From the NCBI RefSeq assembly GCF_032854445.1, contig NC_088300.1:58502984-58566983 (forward strand): a DNA stretch of 64,000 bases, given 5' to 3'. This document shows positions 23,946-33,999 of the stretch, piece by piece. Position numbers and translations under genes: made by a program. How positions within the stretch are numbered: the first letter of the stretch is position 1; each line of letters begins with the position of its first letter. This DNA is from Liolophura sinensis (taxonomy: Eukaryota; Mollusca; Polyplacophora; Chitonida; Chitonidae). The notes beneath the pieces are model-generated. The model was not told where the DNA came from and did not search any database. It saw only the letters and a program-made list of their open reading frames with translations.

Positions 23946-24228
23946 ATAAATATAAGTTCACTGTCTAAGGCCGGGTTTGAAACCTCACCTCGTGTGTCCA
24001 CTATTATCTACGCTTCACTCTCCCAAGGTGGTTGACATAAAATTTACGTACGATAGCACTGTAAGAAATAATGGCTCTAAAGGATAGCTGTGTGACCCTA
24101 TTTTAACCAGAGTAGTCAATGACAAACTTCCTGATTTACTGTATAATTTAGCGCACGAGCACATATATTTATATACGCTCTCAAGTACAGAAATGCCGCT
24201 AATGGTCACTGTTTTTTTTTTCCGCCAG

Positions 24229-24376
24229 TTATATGAATTACAGGCCTGTAGAAGGAAGTTTTGTGTAGATGATTCCCCGCACTGTCGGATAGGCTGTAAT
24301 GCTCTGACATATATACACGCATATAATAACTTACACGATAAATATGACAGACTGAACTCAGATTATTGGATTCACG
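24229..24376 (+). CDS. Possible upstream ectodomain exon of the YxxM-tail receptor
   Basis: A 148-base stretch follows a strong acceptor (ten T, then TCCGCCAG) and ends at CACG followed by GTATCT. Read in phase 0 it encodes 49 residues with four cysteines clustered at the start (ACRRKFC, HCRIGC) and ends NSDYWIH plus one base. That trailing base is exactly what the exon at 26342 needs to continue in frame (codon GAA). Cysteine spacing and the YWI stretch faintly recall lectin-like ectodomains, but no family is claimed. The donor is weak, so this exon may be spurious. Confidence 0.33.
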
Positions 24377-24696
24377 GTATCTCTATGGTCACATAAGTTA
24401 GACTTATTCATGTGTTTGACGGGTACATGTATACCCTACATAAATAACTGGTTTACAGCAGCACTATTACAGTATAGTACTACCTACTTTGTCGAGGTTA
24501 CTATCAGGTAGCACGTCCAGGTTAGTATTCATTCTGAAGAGAGATTACCTCTACCTATTTTATTTATTTTTTTTGTTCAGATAAATCCGAAAGAAAACAT
24601 GGGGAATTCAACTGACATGTTGCTGTTATCTTAACACCACATCTTAAAAGTGTTATATATAAGTGTCCTATGCGTGTGTATGCATGTGTATAAGGT

Positions 24697-24893
24697 TTCA
24701 AAATCGAATCCAACTAATGCGGTCGCTCTGAGTTCAAGTCCAGCTAATGTTGGCTTTCACTCTGGCCATACGTAAGAGGGGTCGTGGTTTTTCACCGAGC
24801 TCTGCCCGATTTCCTCCCAACATAATGCTGACCACCGTCGTAAAAATGAAATATACTCGAGTACGGCGTAAAATACCAGTCAAATAAATCAAA
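24697..24893 (+). mobile_element. SINE family B, head partly lost
   Basis: It runs from AATGCGGTCGCTCTGAGTTC through ATTTCCTCCCAACATAATGC to GAGTACGGCGTAAAATACC and TCAAATAAATC. Confidence 0.85.
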
Positions 24894-24907
24894 ATCGGAC
24901 ATATGAT

Positions 24908-25172
24908 GGAATTGAGTGGCTCAGTTGATTAGCGCGGTAGCTCAGTGTTATGAGCCAGAAGCCTCTCACGAATGCGGTCGTTGTGAGTTCAAGTCCAGCT
25001 CATGCTGGCTTCCTCTCTGGCCGTACATGGGAAGGTCTGCCATCTACCTGCGGATGGTCGTGGGTTTTCCCTGGGCTCTGTCCGGTTTTCTTCCACCATA
25101 ATGCTGCTCGCCGTCGTATAAGTGCAATATTCTTGAGTACAGCGTAAAACATCACTCAAATAAATGGATAAA
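24908..25172 (+). mobile_element. SINE family B, full-length reference copy
   Basis: This is the most complete copy here: box A-like TTAGCGCGGTAGCTCAGTG, box B-like GAGTTCAAGTCC, a central GGTCGTGGGTTTTCC and CACCATAATGCTG segment, then ATTCTTGAGTACAGCGTAAA and a TCAAATAAATGGATAAAT tail. The open frames across it are repeat-derived. Confidence 0.88.
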
Positions 25173-26081
25173 TTTAACAGAAATGGTGTAGCCAAAATCT
25201 GTTCATGAGTCCTGCTATCAACTGGCTGATGGAGTCCGGTGCTGGTTTACAAAACAAAGCAAAAGTTTCAAAGTGATAAACAATAAAGTGTGTTTTAGTA
25301 GTATACTGTACATTTTATCATTTCTTAACATAGACAATTGGTCAACATTTATACAGCTGATAGATAATACAAGTGATTCTTTTATATGTTTATGTTTATA
25401 TAGATGTTTTTGTTCTATTTGCTTCAATACACCGTGTCCTTAAACACGAGTTTGACATACGACACCTAGAAATGTGTAAATTCTAATCATTGACATCAAC
25501 TCTTAGAGAATTATTTTTTGGCGGAAGCATTCTTTTTTCATCGATACACGTGGATTGATCGCCACAAGTTTTTTTTTGTCTTACACTATTCTGCCCATGG
25601 TTCACGTTTAATTTTTCCTATTGTTTTCCCTTCTTTTTTTCTTTCCCTCTTTCCCGCCATTTTTTAATAGAAAAGTAATATGTTATGATTTCCCGACCCC
25701 TTATTTTTTGTACTTAATATTCCACAGATCTATATTTTGGGAATAAATAAGTTTTAATGAATTTATTCCCGGCATAACCGTCTGGTTCGTCTAGTTTATT
25801 CATAACACGATGACAACCGTTGTTGTTGTCGTATTTTTGATAAAGTTACAGAATACAAAAACAGGAAAATAGAAAGAAAAAAAGACAGCGTTAGTAAGTA
25901 AAACCGCATCTACATGTAACCTGCATTCTTTTATTTGTTGAGAATGTATAAAATGCCATGGATACGACTGATTCCTGACAATTAACAGCTGAATGCATGT
26001 ACAAATTTTGTCTTGCTGCTAGTACGTTACGCTTAATCAGGTGTGTGCATGCGCACTCTAGCGTAGATGTGTATGATAGCC

Positions 26082-26218
26082 TTCTGTTTTCATGAAATGT
26101 AACAAAACAAAGAAAGAGAAAAACAAAAATCTTTGTTTGTTTTAGTATATATATATTCTGTTTTCATGAAATGTAACAAAACAAAGAAAGAGAAAAACAA
26201 AAATCTTTGTTTGTTTTA

Positions 26219-26229
<11 letters not shown>
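26082..26229. repeat. Perfect tandem duplication, 74-bp unit
   Basis: The segment starting TTCTGTTTTCATGAAATG at 26082 recurs unchanged at 26156 and leads into the TA tract. No mismatch was seen, so it is recent or an assembly effect of the adjoining microsatellite. Confidence 0.9.

Positions 26230-26310
<81 letters not shown>
26218..26310. repeat. Long (TA)n microsatellite
   Basis: About 46 uninterrupted TA units ending only 31 bases before the acceptor of the receptor exon at 26342. Confidence 0.95.
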
Positions 26311-26315
<5 letters not shown>

Positions 26316-26341
26316 AATATTTCTTTATCTGACTTCTCCAG

Positions 26342-28768
26342 AAACTATTAATTTCAATTTAACGAGTGCTGTCCGTCCACATGTGATCGAGGAGCTGTTC
26401 TGGTCTGCGGTAGGTGAGTTGCCTCCCTTGAAATATCGGCCGCCTTGATTAGCACTAACATGCACCTGTGTGTAAAACAACGCTCAGTACTCGCACTTGC
26501 AGAAAATAACCGATCTTTTACAAGGCCATGTGATATGAATACCTCGTATATTTAAACCTACATACATCAATTAGTTAAAATGGCGACTTTATTCCATGAA
26601 CTAGTTTGCACCAAGGCAATAACGGGTATTTCTGGCTATTCTAATCCACAATGATATCACATTTTTAAACGTAAATTAATAAATATTTAAACTGAAACAT
26701 TTAAAGGGAAATGCTTTAGATTGTCTTCTAAAATGTAATTCTAAAGTGCGATGGCGTCTTCGGACCACATGTAAGTGTTGTGAGGTTAAAAAGACACAAT
26801 ATATGCACACAGCAAATGACTTCTGGTAGTCATTTGACTTGAAAAATGTTAAGAACGACATGTACACACAGGTCAAATAAAAACGATCGCTCAGCATAGT
26901 TAAAATTTGTAGCTGTCAAGTTGATATTTTTTGATCACATGCCGAACCCTCACGCATGCTTGTTAAAGTTTCAGTAATTCTTCAGACCGAATTTTGTCAA
27001 GTAATATATTTATAATGCACATAATAGTATTGCATTTGCCAATTTTAATAGCGGAATATTTACTTTCGCAGGCATATGCTCGACAGCAGTTTTGATGTCT
27101 ATTCTTGGATGTGCCGTTTACTTCTGTGTGTGAGTATTAAACTCCCCTTTGTGAACAAGGCGGTAATCCCCACGCTGGCTTAAGGGCAAAGAAAACACTA
27201 CCAATAATATGTCAAGTGGAAGAACATTAAACACTGTCTACAAAAACAACTGGATTTTTTTAGAATTGTTTTTAACACACTGAATTGCATTGGAAACTTT
27301 TGGATTCTACAGTGGCCTTTTCAGACAATAATGAGACCAAACATTTTACCGCCTAACTCACATACACGAAGCCTCCTAGATTTCAGCATACGAACTGTAT
27401 ATACATGTAAATCTATGAATGTTTTCGACGAATGGAGGTTAAAAAAGACTGTTTCTTGCTTGGAAAAAAATACTAAAAAAAAAAAAAATACATCAGGCTG
27501 TTTTTCCTGACATTCCCTACTGATCTGTCATCTGATATCTGGTGTATTCTTTAACTTTAAAACACAACCATACATCTCCATATTTCTCCATATTTTACCA
27601 TATTTCCGGTGCTCGTTTGTACAGTTGTGCGAAGGGCATGTTTGGTATCATGCAGAAGACATGTAGTTTGTTTAATATTTAGATCTTAGATCAACTAAAC
27701 TAACTAACATTCAAGATAAGTTTACTGTTAAAAAGAATGGATATTCTAATTCGTAGATAGAAAGTCGACCAATAAAACAATACAATTAAAATTCTCAATG
27801 ACCAGTTTCATAAACGAAATTAGCATCTTTACCATTTGAAAAAATACATAGTTCTTAAGTGAAAGACAGTTACCTATCAGTAGATGTAGTCAAAAGTCTC
27901 CGGCGATGGCGTAAAAGCGCTTGACACTTCCATAAACCTACAGAGCATGATGAATTAAACTTCACGTGCATATTGATTCCATCGTCAGATGCCTCCGTGG
28001 TATTGCTCAACTGTTCATCTAATTCAAGAAATTAAACATTAAAAGGTGCATGGATCCAATTTTATATACCACAACCTTTACGCTTTTTGAACAGCGCATT
28101 CATCATTATTTGCACTCATTGGTAGTATTTACATGGCAACAGAAGAAAGCTTTGATGTTTACGTTCCTTAATTATATGTTCAAAGGGGTCGAAAAAGAAA
28201 CAGAAGTTCGAGAAACTGGAAAGGTTCGGTAAGAAAAATGCCTCCAGATTCAGGAAGACAACTTCATCGTCCTTCCAAACGCTCCAGTAGATCTTCCAAA
28301 AAAGATACTTCGGAAGCACATAAAGGGAAGAATGTCACTTTCACCATTTTTCATGGACGAGAACGCAGTCCTAGTTCATCTAGGATCTGTAAGACACCAC
28401 AGGGAAATCAAAGCGTGAAAGAAAATGTGTGTGCTAAGCACGAATGTGATTGTAATCGCACATCTGCAGACGGCCCCAAGTTTGGAGCGACTGCGATACC
28501 TGATGGAGCTTATCTTGGAATGGAGATAAACTGCAATCCCACATGTACAGAATTGAGAGAAACTCACATGGATTTGGAGAAGAAAGCTTTGCACTTGTGG
28601 AAACAGACAAATAGCGCCCATGAAATAAACGTACCGATGTATATTAATAATGACAACAGGAGAGAAGTGAAAGTGTGTGACGTCGGTGAAGGTGACAACG
28701 TTAGAGTTCCGAAAGCTTATAATTATATGGTCATGGGGATTGTATGTGAAAACATGACTCACAAATGA
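26342..28768 (+). CDS. Unrecognised single-pass membrane receptor with YxxM/YxN tail (3' part of gene)
   Basis: Exons 26342-26413, 27072-27129 and 28186-28768 join in consistent phases (1, 1, 2) with GT-AG borders; two donors are consensus GTGAGT. They encode 236 residues: a juxtamembrane stretch with one N-glycosylation sequon (NLT), a transmembrane helix (LFWSAVGICSTAVLMSILGC and onward to AVYFCV), a basic stop-transfer GRKRNRSSR, then a hydrophilic, Ser/Arg-rich tail of about 193 residues. The tail holds YLGM, YNYM and YMVM, which fit the PI3K p85 SH2 site pYxxM, and YINN, which fits the GRB2 SH2 site pYxN. The last two YxxM motifs overlap, 14 residues from the stop. The exon order suggests a type I receptor whose ectodomain lies upstream; no signal peptide was found, so the 5' end is missing. 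Family not recognised. Tyrosine-kinase-linked signalling is inferred from motifs only. Confidence 0.68.
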
Positions 28769-28770
28769 AT

Positions 28771-28803
28771 GTTCACAGAGGTTTTTTAAAGACCTCTGTG
28801 GAC
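28771..28803 (+). other. 12-bp-stem hairpin just after the receptor stop codon
   Basis: GTTCACAGAGGT pairs with ACCTCTGTGGAC (11 of 12) around a T/A-rich loop, starting three bases after TGA. It is unlike the histone 3' stem-loop. Confidence 0.6.
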
Positions 28804-28904
28804 ATTCCTATTCATATTCCCTGAAAATGACATGAAGTTTGAAACTGCAGGTGGAATATAGCAGAATGTAGACAGTTGAGAAGGCGTTTTATTATTTTTC
28901 TCAT

Positions 28905-29090
28905 GCAGAGTGCATGTAATGTGCTTATTTAGTGCTGCTCCACTGAGACGCCTTACCGAAGGCAAGTAAGCTTCCCCGCCCGAGCCATTATACTGATACG
29001 GGTCAACCAGTCGTTGCACTATCCCCTTCATATGGAACGCCAAGCGAGGAAGTTTCGACTTCTTCTTTTACAGTTTTAAATGTGACTCGA
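28905..29090 (-). mobile_element. SINE family A, reverse orientation, truncated
   Basis: It contains GAGTGCATGTAATGTGC, CGCCTTACCGAAGGCAAGTAAG and TACTGATACGGGTCAACCAG, the reverse complement of the family A body, and so probably lies in the receptor 3' UTR. Confidence 0.85.
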
Positions 29091-29332
29091 CCGCGAATAT
29101 TTGACGGTTAACGTAGAATAAAGTTAAAAATAACAGGTTTGAACTTGCAAGAACCAAAAATGATAAAATAGCCATTTCGCCAGAAATTCCCAATCCAAAC
29201 ATTGAGGAATGAGGTTAAGTCTGTCATAGGAGATGAAAAGATATGGAATTGCTCTGTAAGCTTTCTTTATAGATATCTGTAATTTATACCACGAGTCGTT
29301 TTTACTTTAAATCATACCGAATCTTTTTTGGT

Positions 29333-29338
29333 AATAAA
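29333..29338 (+). terminator. Candidate polyadenylation signal of the receptor gene
   Basis: AATAAA 565 bases after the stop codon, in GGTAATAAATAATTGG context. Confidence 0.35.
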
Positions 29339-29344
29339 TAATTG

Positions 29345-30705
29345 GAGAAACACTGGCTCTGTAATGGTATGTAATCACCGCATAATTGTTATTGATAACC
29401 CACAGTACAGCAATTGACATGTTTCCATTATTTATCGTAACGATTTTTTCCACCATAAGGTTTCTCAATTGCATTCGTTTTAAACGTCTCTATTTGTCTT
29501 GTCACACACAGTAAAAATAAAATCGACGCTCATAAACGATGCAACACTGGATATTCTATGTTCCCGTTTGAAAAACTATTATCGGCAAAACTATGAAAAA
29601 ATATGTCGTACATGAAGAACCAATTAAAGGCCTTTCTGTTCAAGTGTTATAGCTCAATAATACAATACACATGGCCGTGGTTTTGATAGAATGGATGTGA
29701 GCACCACTCATTCTAACATTTTTAAAATTAATGTTTTGTCAATATTCATTTCGGACGAAATTTGGCTGAAAGCTTTCACGAACAATGTCCAGATTTCAGA
29801 ACTGCTATATAGACCCTTCTGAATTTCAAGATTTTCTCATAACCCCTGTCTTGCATAAGGTAATCGTATAGCCAACTTTTACACTTTAAGCACGATAAAC
29901 ACACAACGCTTCTTTCAAAGTTGGTCAAGTTTAAAAGCATGACACGATTTCCAAAAACTGATCATTCTTACTCATTCTTAACCATTCTTACATTGCTTCT
30001 TTCAAGATTGATCGTATTAGAAGTTCGAAAGCATTGTGACGATTCCAAGAATCGATCAAGTGCTACACATAATCAATTAACCACACCAGTGTTCTCTTTG
30101 ATTCGTTTATAAGCGCTGTAAATGGTCAATGTAGGCTGTTAAGCAGAACATCTTAGATCTTTCAATGTATAATGTGGGAGCTGGTGAGACAGCCGGTAGC
30201 GCTAATGAGTCGTCGGCCGCCTGTGAGAGTGTGTTAAATATATAAGCCAGGAATCCATCTTAACAAAATTACGGAGCATGCGAGTCGACGTTTAACTGAT
30301 GACAGTGTTAAAAGTGTCATCTATCATAACTGATGTATCGCCCAAGTCAGCACCGCCCCATAAAACAGACAAATATCTTAGAACCAAAAAATAATTCGGT
30401 TTGGAAATGACGTTTATGCAGAGGATCTTTTGCCAATTACAACACGTGACCGATGAGGAAAAGCTATTTTGAGAAAAACCTCAACTCGATGTTATCGCGC
30501 AGCTAGGTTTCGTTATACCCCAACGCCCTTTTCATAAATCAAAGCGTTTTTCGCACAGAGAGGAAAATCTATCTTAATTATAAAATCATCAAATGGTTAG
30601 AAAAATTTAGCGGTCGCACTTTTATGAAATACAAAGACAGCCCAAAGCATTCAAGCGAGAGAAGCGATAAAATATTTATGAGTGTTCCCGCGTTAATTTG
30701 AAGAC
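29345..30705. other. No supported feature
   Basis: Unique AT-rich DNA with one 63-residue chance frame. A segment near 30180-30235 (AGCCGGTAGCGCTAATGAG) may be a decayed family B head. Confidence 0.4.
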
Positions 30706-30709
30706 CCGA

Positions 30710-30723
30710 GCGCCCTCTGGTGG
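30710..30723 (-). promoter_or_regulatory. CTCF-like insulator motif
   Basis: On the minus strand this reads CCACCAGAGGGCGC, a full match to the bilaterian CTCF core CCASYAGRKGGCRS. CTCF is conserved across many bilaterians; occupancy is unknown. Confidence 0.5.
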
Positions 30724-31625
30724 TCTTTATAAACATGAGAGGCGAAGGAGCAATGTGCCGTGATCAAGAACTTCATTATCTAAATTGCCTAGCGTGTCTA
30801 ATAGCACCGTCAATCATAATGTGCTATCATGATAATATAGCTTTATTAATACGATGTTCCACTGAGGTAAATATTCGCTGAGATCAGTATTGATGATTTA
30901 ATAAAGATTTTATGAAAGACCTAGCAAAAGATGCAGCTTCTGCTGACCCGTCATACTCCATTTTACTGATTAAAGTAACTGACCGTCCGATTATTACGAG
31001 TTCGAAACCGATCGGATCCTTTTTCTATTTCAAATAGAAATTGCTGGATGGAAAGTGTCGAATTCGTACCCATATTACATACCTACTTTAATTGTCCATG
31101 GTTGACCTCAAAGATCCATATTTAAAATGTATTCATATAGGCCTAGTTTTAAATCAATTTCTGAACAAAGTACAAATTGCTTGGAAACACCATGATGGTA
31201 CTTCCAATATTGATACAGATTTATAGATTTTTGTAGCATCATGGGAGCTATGTTCTCGAATCCCTCGACCCGTGTAGTCGAAATTTTTTTCTGTTGATGA
31301 ATTAAACATGTATAAACGCATTTGGCGTATATTACACAAGTGTGAGAAGGAACAGGTCTGAAGTAAGTACCTCATTGTAAACCTTAGTTTGACTTATTGC
31401 TACTAAAACACAAGGTATACTGAAATATTGAAATGCCCTGTTCGGTTCTACAATCAATATCGGAGAAACTTGACATGCCAAAAAAAGAGAGGAAAAAAGA
31501 GAACCCTAGGCTAAAGTGGACCATAGGGGGACACTTCATTTTGTGGAAGACTGTGTGGTGTGTATGGGCCAGATTGTTAACACCGTGTATATTCTTAATA
31601 CCGCATGTATGTTTTATTACGATAT

Positions 31626-31652
<27 letters not shown>

Positions 31653-31660
<8 letters not shown>

Positions 31661-31738
31661 TTTGATTGGTGTTTTACGCCGTACTCAATAAGTGAAGTAT
31701 TCTTGAGTACGGCGTAAAACACCCATCAAATAAATAAA
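31653..31738. mobile_element. Fold-back of two SINE family B tails
   Basis: The arms 31653-31688 and 31703-31738 are reverse complements with one mismatch across a 14-base spacer. Each arm is the family B terminus (GTTTTACGCCGTACTCAA and its complement) with its TTTA tail. Confidence 0.85.
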
Positions 31739-31956
31739 ATAAATACTGTAAGTTGTTACCATCAAGTATATTGTTAATATCGTACTCCTACATGTTTTTA
31801 AAACAAAACCAGTTCTTAGTTATTTGGGGAAATGGGTGGAAACATAAATAAAATAAATACTGTAAGTTGTTACCATCAAGTATATTGTTAATATCGTACT
31901 CCTACATGTTTTTAAAACAAAACCAGTTCTTAGTTATTTGGGGAAATGGGCGGAAA
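31729..31956. repeat. Tandem duplication, 114-bp unit
   Basis: AAATACTGTAAGTTGTTACC at 31741 recurs at 31855. The copies are almost identical through AGTTATTTGGGGAAATGGG; a single T/C difference was noticed near the end. Confidence 0.9.
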
Positions 31957-32526
31957 CAGACCGAAACAGCGTTAACCACTTTATTCTGCTTTGTAACTGT
32001 AAATCAGCATTTAATCTGGAATTCTTACGTGTCCATACATGAAATGCACCATATTATATAAACTGCGAAAACGAAGTCGTGTCTCTCGTTCCCCGCTCTC
32101 ATATGGCTACAACGCAGAACAGCCGCGTTCTCGATTTACAGAAACAACTCGCAACTAATTGGGTAAAATTTGCGGCGTTTTCGATTTTCTCAAACATGCG
32201 CCATTTTACTTACATTAAACTGTGATTTCTCGGTTATGCAACATCACAAAGCTAAACAGATATGCTTTTTAAACGGGGTGTGGGATACTATATCAATGCA
32301 TATATGCATTTGGTCTAGCTAGTGTTGTCTTTAAATACATTTGGTGTTGCTTATGCTGCATGTGTATCACGTGTTTAAACGTGAACGTACTAGTGTATGT
32401 TCATGATGTTTCCTTACAACAGTTTACTTTTTTGCGGAAGGTCTCGGGTATCGCCAATTATGCAAAAGTACAAACAATATAGATATTTGAGCAATGCTTT
32501 GGTTCCAAACAAGTTAAAAACTCATT

Positions 32527-32912
32527 CTTTAAATTTTCACCGCCCCGGATAGCACAGTTGGTAGAGCGTCCGCTTCTGGACCTGTAGATCCAGGATCAAT
32601 CCTTGATCGAGTCACACCTAAGACTTTAAAAGAGGAAGATGTAACTTCCTCGCTTGGCGTTCAGCATGAAGGGGATAGTGCAACGACTGGTTGACCCGTA
32701 TCAGTATAATGGCTCGGGCGGGGCGGCTTACTTGCCTTCGGTAAGTCGTCTCAGTGCAGCACTAAATAAATAAAAGAGCGGTGGAAATCCGTCCTGCAAC
32801 AAGGAGGCACATTATACGTACATGCACCCTAATGATTCCTTCGTCGTCATATGACTGAAAAATTGTTGAGTACGACGTTAAACCCCAAGCACTCACTCAC
32901 TTTAAATTTTCA
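32527..32912 (+). mobile_element. SINE family A, full-length, with 13-bp target-site duplication
   Basis: The element at 32540-32899 is bounded by CTTTAAATTTTCA on both sides. The tRNA-like head has ATAGCACAGTTGGTAGAGCG (box A) and GGATCAATCC (box B-like). The body is very close to the 53.3-kb copy and the tail ends in a CACTCACTCA repeat. The low divergence between these two copies suggests recent activity. Confidence 0.9.
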
Positions 32913-33511
32913 TCTGAGGCAGACTTGCAAGTCACGATTCATAAATGCAAGGTTTAGGTGAAATTGAACAAAATATCCTTGGAATATGACAACTGAACAT
33001 GCTACATTGGAATTCAATTCCAAAAAGCTCATAAGAATGAAAACTATTCGTCACATTTACTATAAAAGTGTGTTAAAGATTGGTTCTTTCGTTACCCATA
33101 TGTGTAAATACATGCACGAACAAACCCCACAGCATAGGGTATACTCCCATGGTGATTTTGTGATATTAAAGGCTAGTTTTAAATATATAGATTTCACGGG
33201 AATATCCGATTATTAACAAACATCTGCTTAAGCCAAATTTGTGTTGACAACGGTCAGGCCTGAGCTGTATTATAGCAGTCCTCATAGATATAGATAGAGA
33301 CTTTGTTGCTGTGAACTTAATACCGGCTTTGTCGGTGAAAAAGTCCAACCTTTCAGTTCATTTGTTATTGGTTAAAAATATTTACCCGATGTTCAATTCT
33401 CAATTTGGCGGAGTACAAGGCCCGTGAACTCGCCTATTCTTGACAACCCACGCGCAATTGACTTATCACGTCATTACCAACGACCGCGCTTTTTACATCT
33501 CTGGCCTAGTT

Positions 33512-33525
33512 GTTGCCACGGAAAC
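33512..33525 (+). promoter_or_regulatory. RFX X-box-like site
   Basis: GTTGCCACGGAAAC fits RYYNYY-N2-RRNRAC, the X-box bound by RFX factors at promoters of ciliary genes. A CRE-like ATCACGTCAT lies about 45 bases upstream. Confidence 0.45.
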
Positions 33526-33539
33526 AAAATATCCGACAA

Positions 33540-33740
33540 ATGAGATCTTGGGATGATATAGTGGATGAGATATATCACGTAATGTGGTATGACTGGCGAG
33601 GTTCATCCTGTTACAGGACTTGGCGGCTCTCATTGGGACTAAGTGAGGACGGGAGCAGCCATAAATCTGCAACCTCGTCCAATTTATCCGCTTATCTTTT
33701 TCGCTCGACAAGCCATAGACAACACTATCAGATTGTGTGA
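33540..33740 (+). CDS. Hypothetical 66-residue ORF behind the X-box
   Basis: An ATG 15 bases after the X-box opens a 66-residue frame starting MRSWDDIVDEIYHVMWYDWR, with a tryptophan- and acid-rich start and a Ser/His-rich end. It is not recognised. It could be a first coding exon if a donor inside it is used, for instance before the more compositionally biased second half. A 72-residue minus-strand frame overlaps it. Support is positional only. Confidence 0.25.
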   Translation: MRSWDDIVDEIYHVMWYDWRGSSCYRTWRLSLGLSEDGSSHKSATSSNLSAYLFRSTSHRQHYQIV

Positions 33741-33999
33741 ACGATCATAAGCGAGAATATTCCGGAAGATGCTACATTAATGACTGGATATACAGGACCG
33801 TTTCTCGTTCTATATGCTTGAAAGTACGGCATTGGTCTGTACAGTTATGTGTTCCGCCTTCGACATTTATCTCCTAGCAAATCAGTTAATGGATTCATGA
33901 ATGTCGCACGCATGAAACAAATCATTTAGTGCTGGAGAAAATGTTCTGATATTTTGTTGTGAAAATGCCAGAACGAAGAAATATCTGTAGTGTGTTTTA

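Noticed and set aside
24920-25020. tRNA-like box A/box B in SINE family B
   Set aside because: SINE head, not a stand-alone tRNA gene.
32560-32620. tRNA gene-like sequence (TAGCACAGTTGGTAGAGCG, GGATCAATCC)
   Set aside because: It is the head of SINE family A; it lacks a proper cloverleaf and acceptor stem and recurs in other SINE copies.
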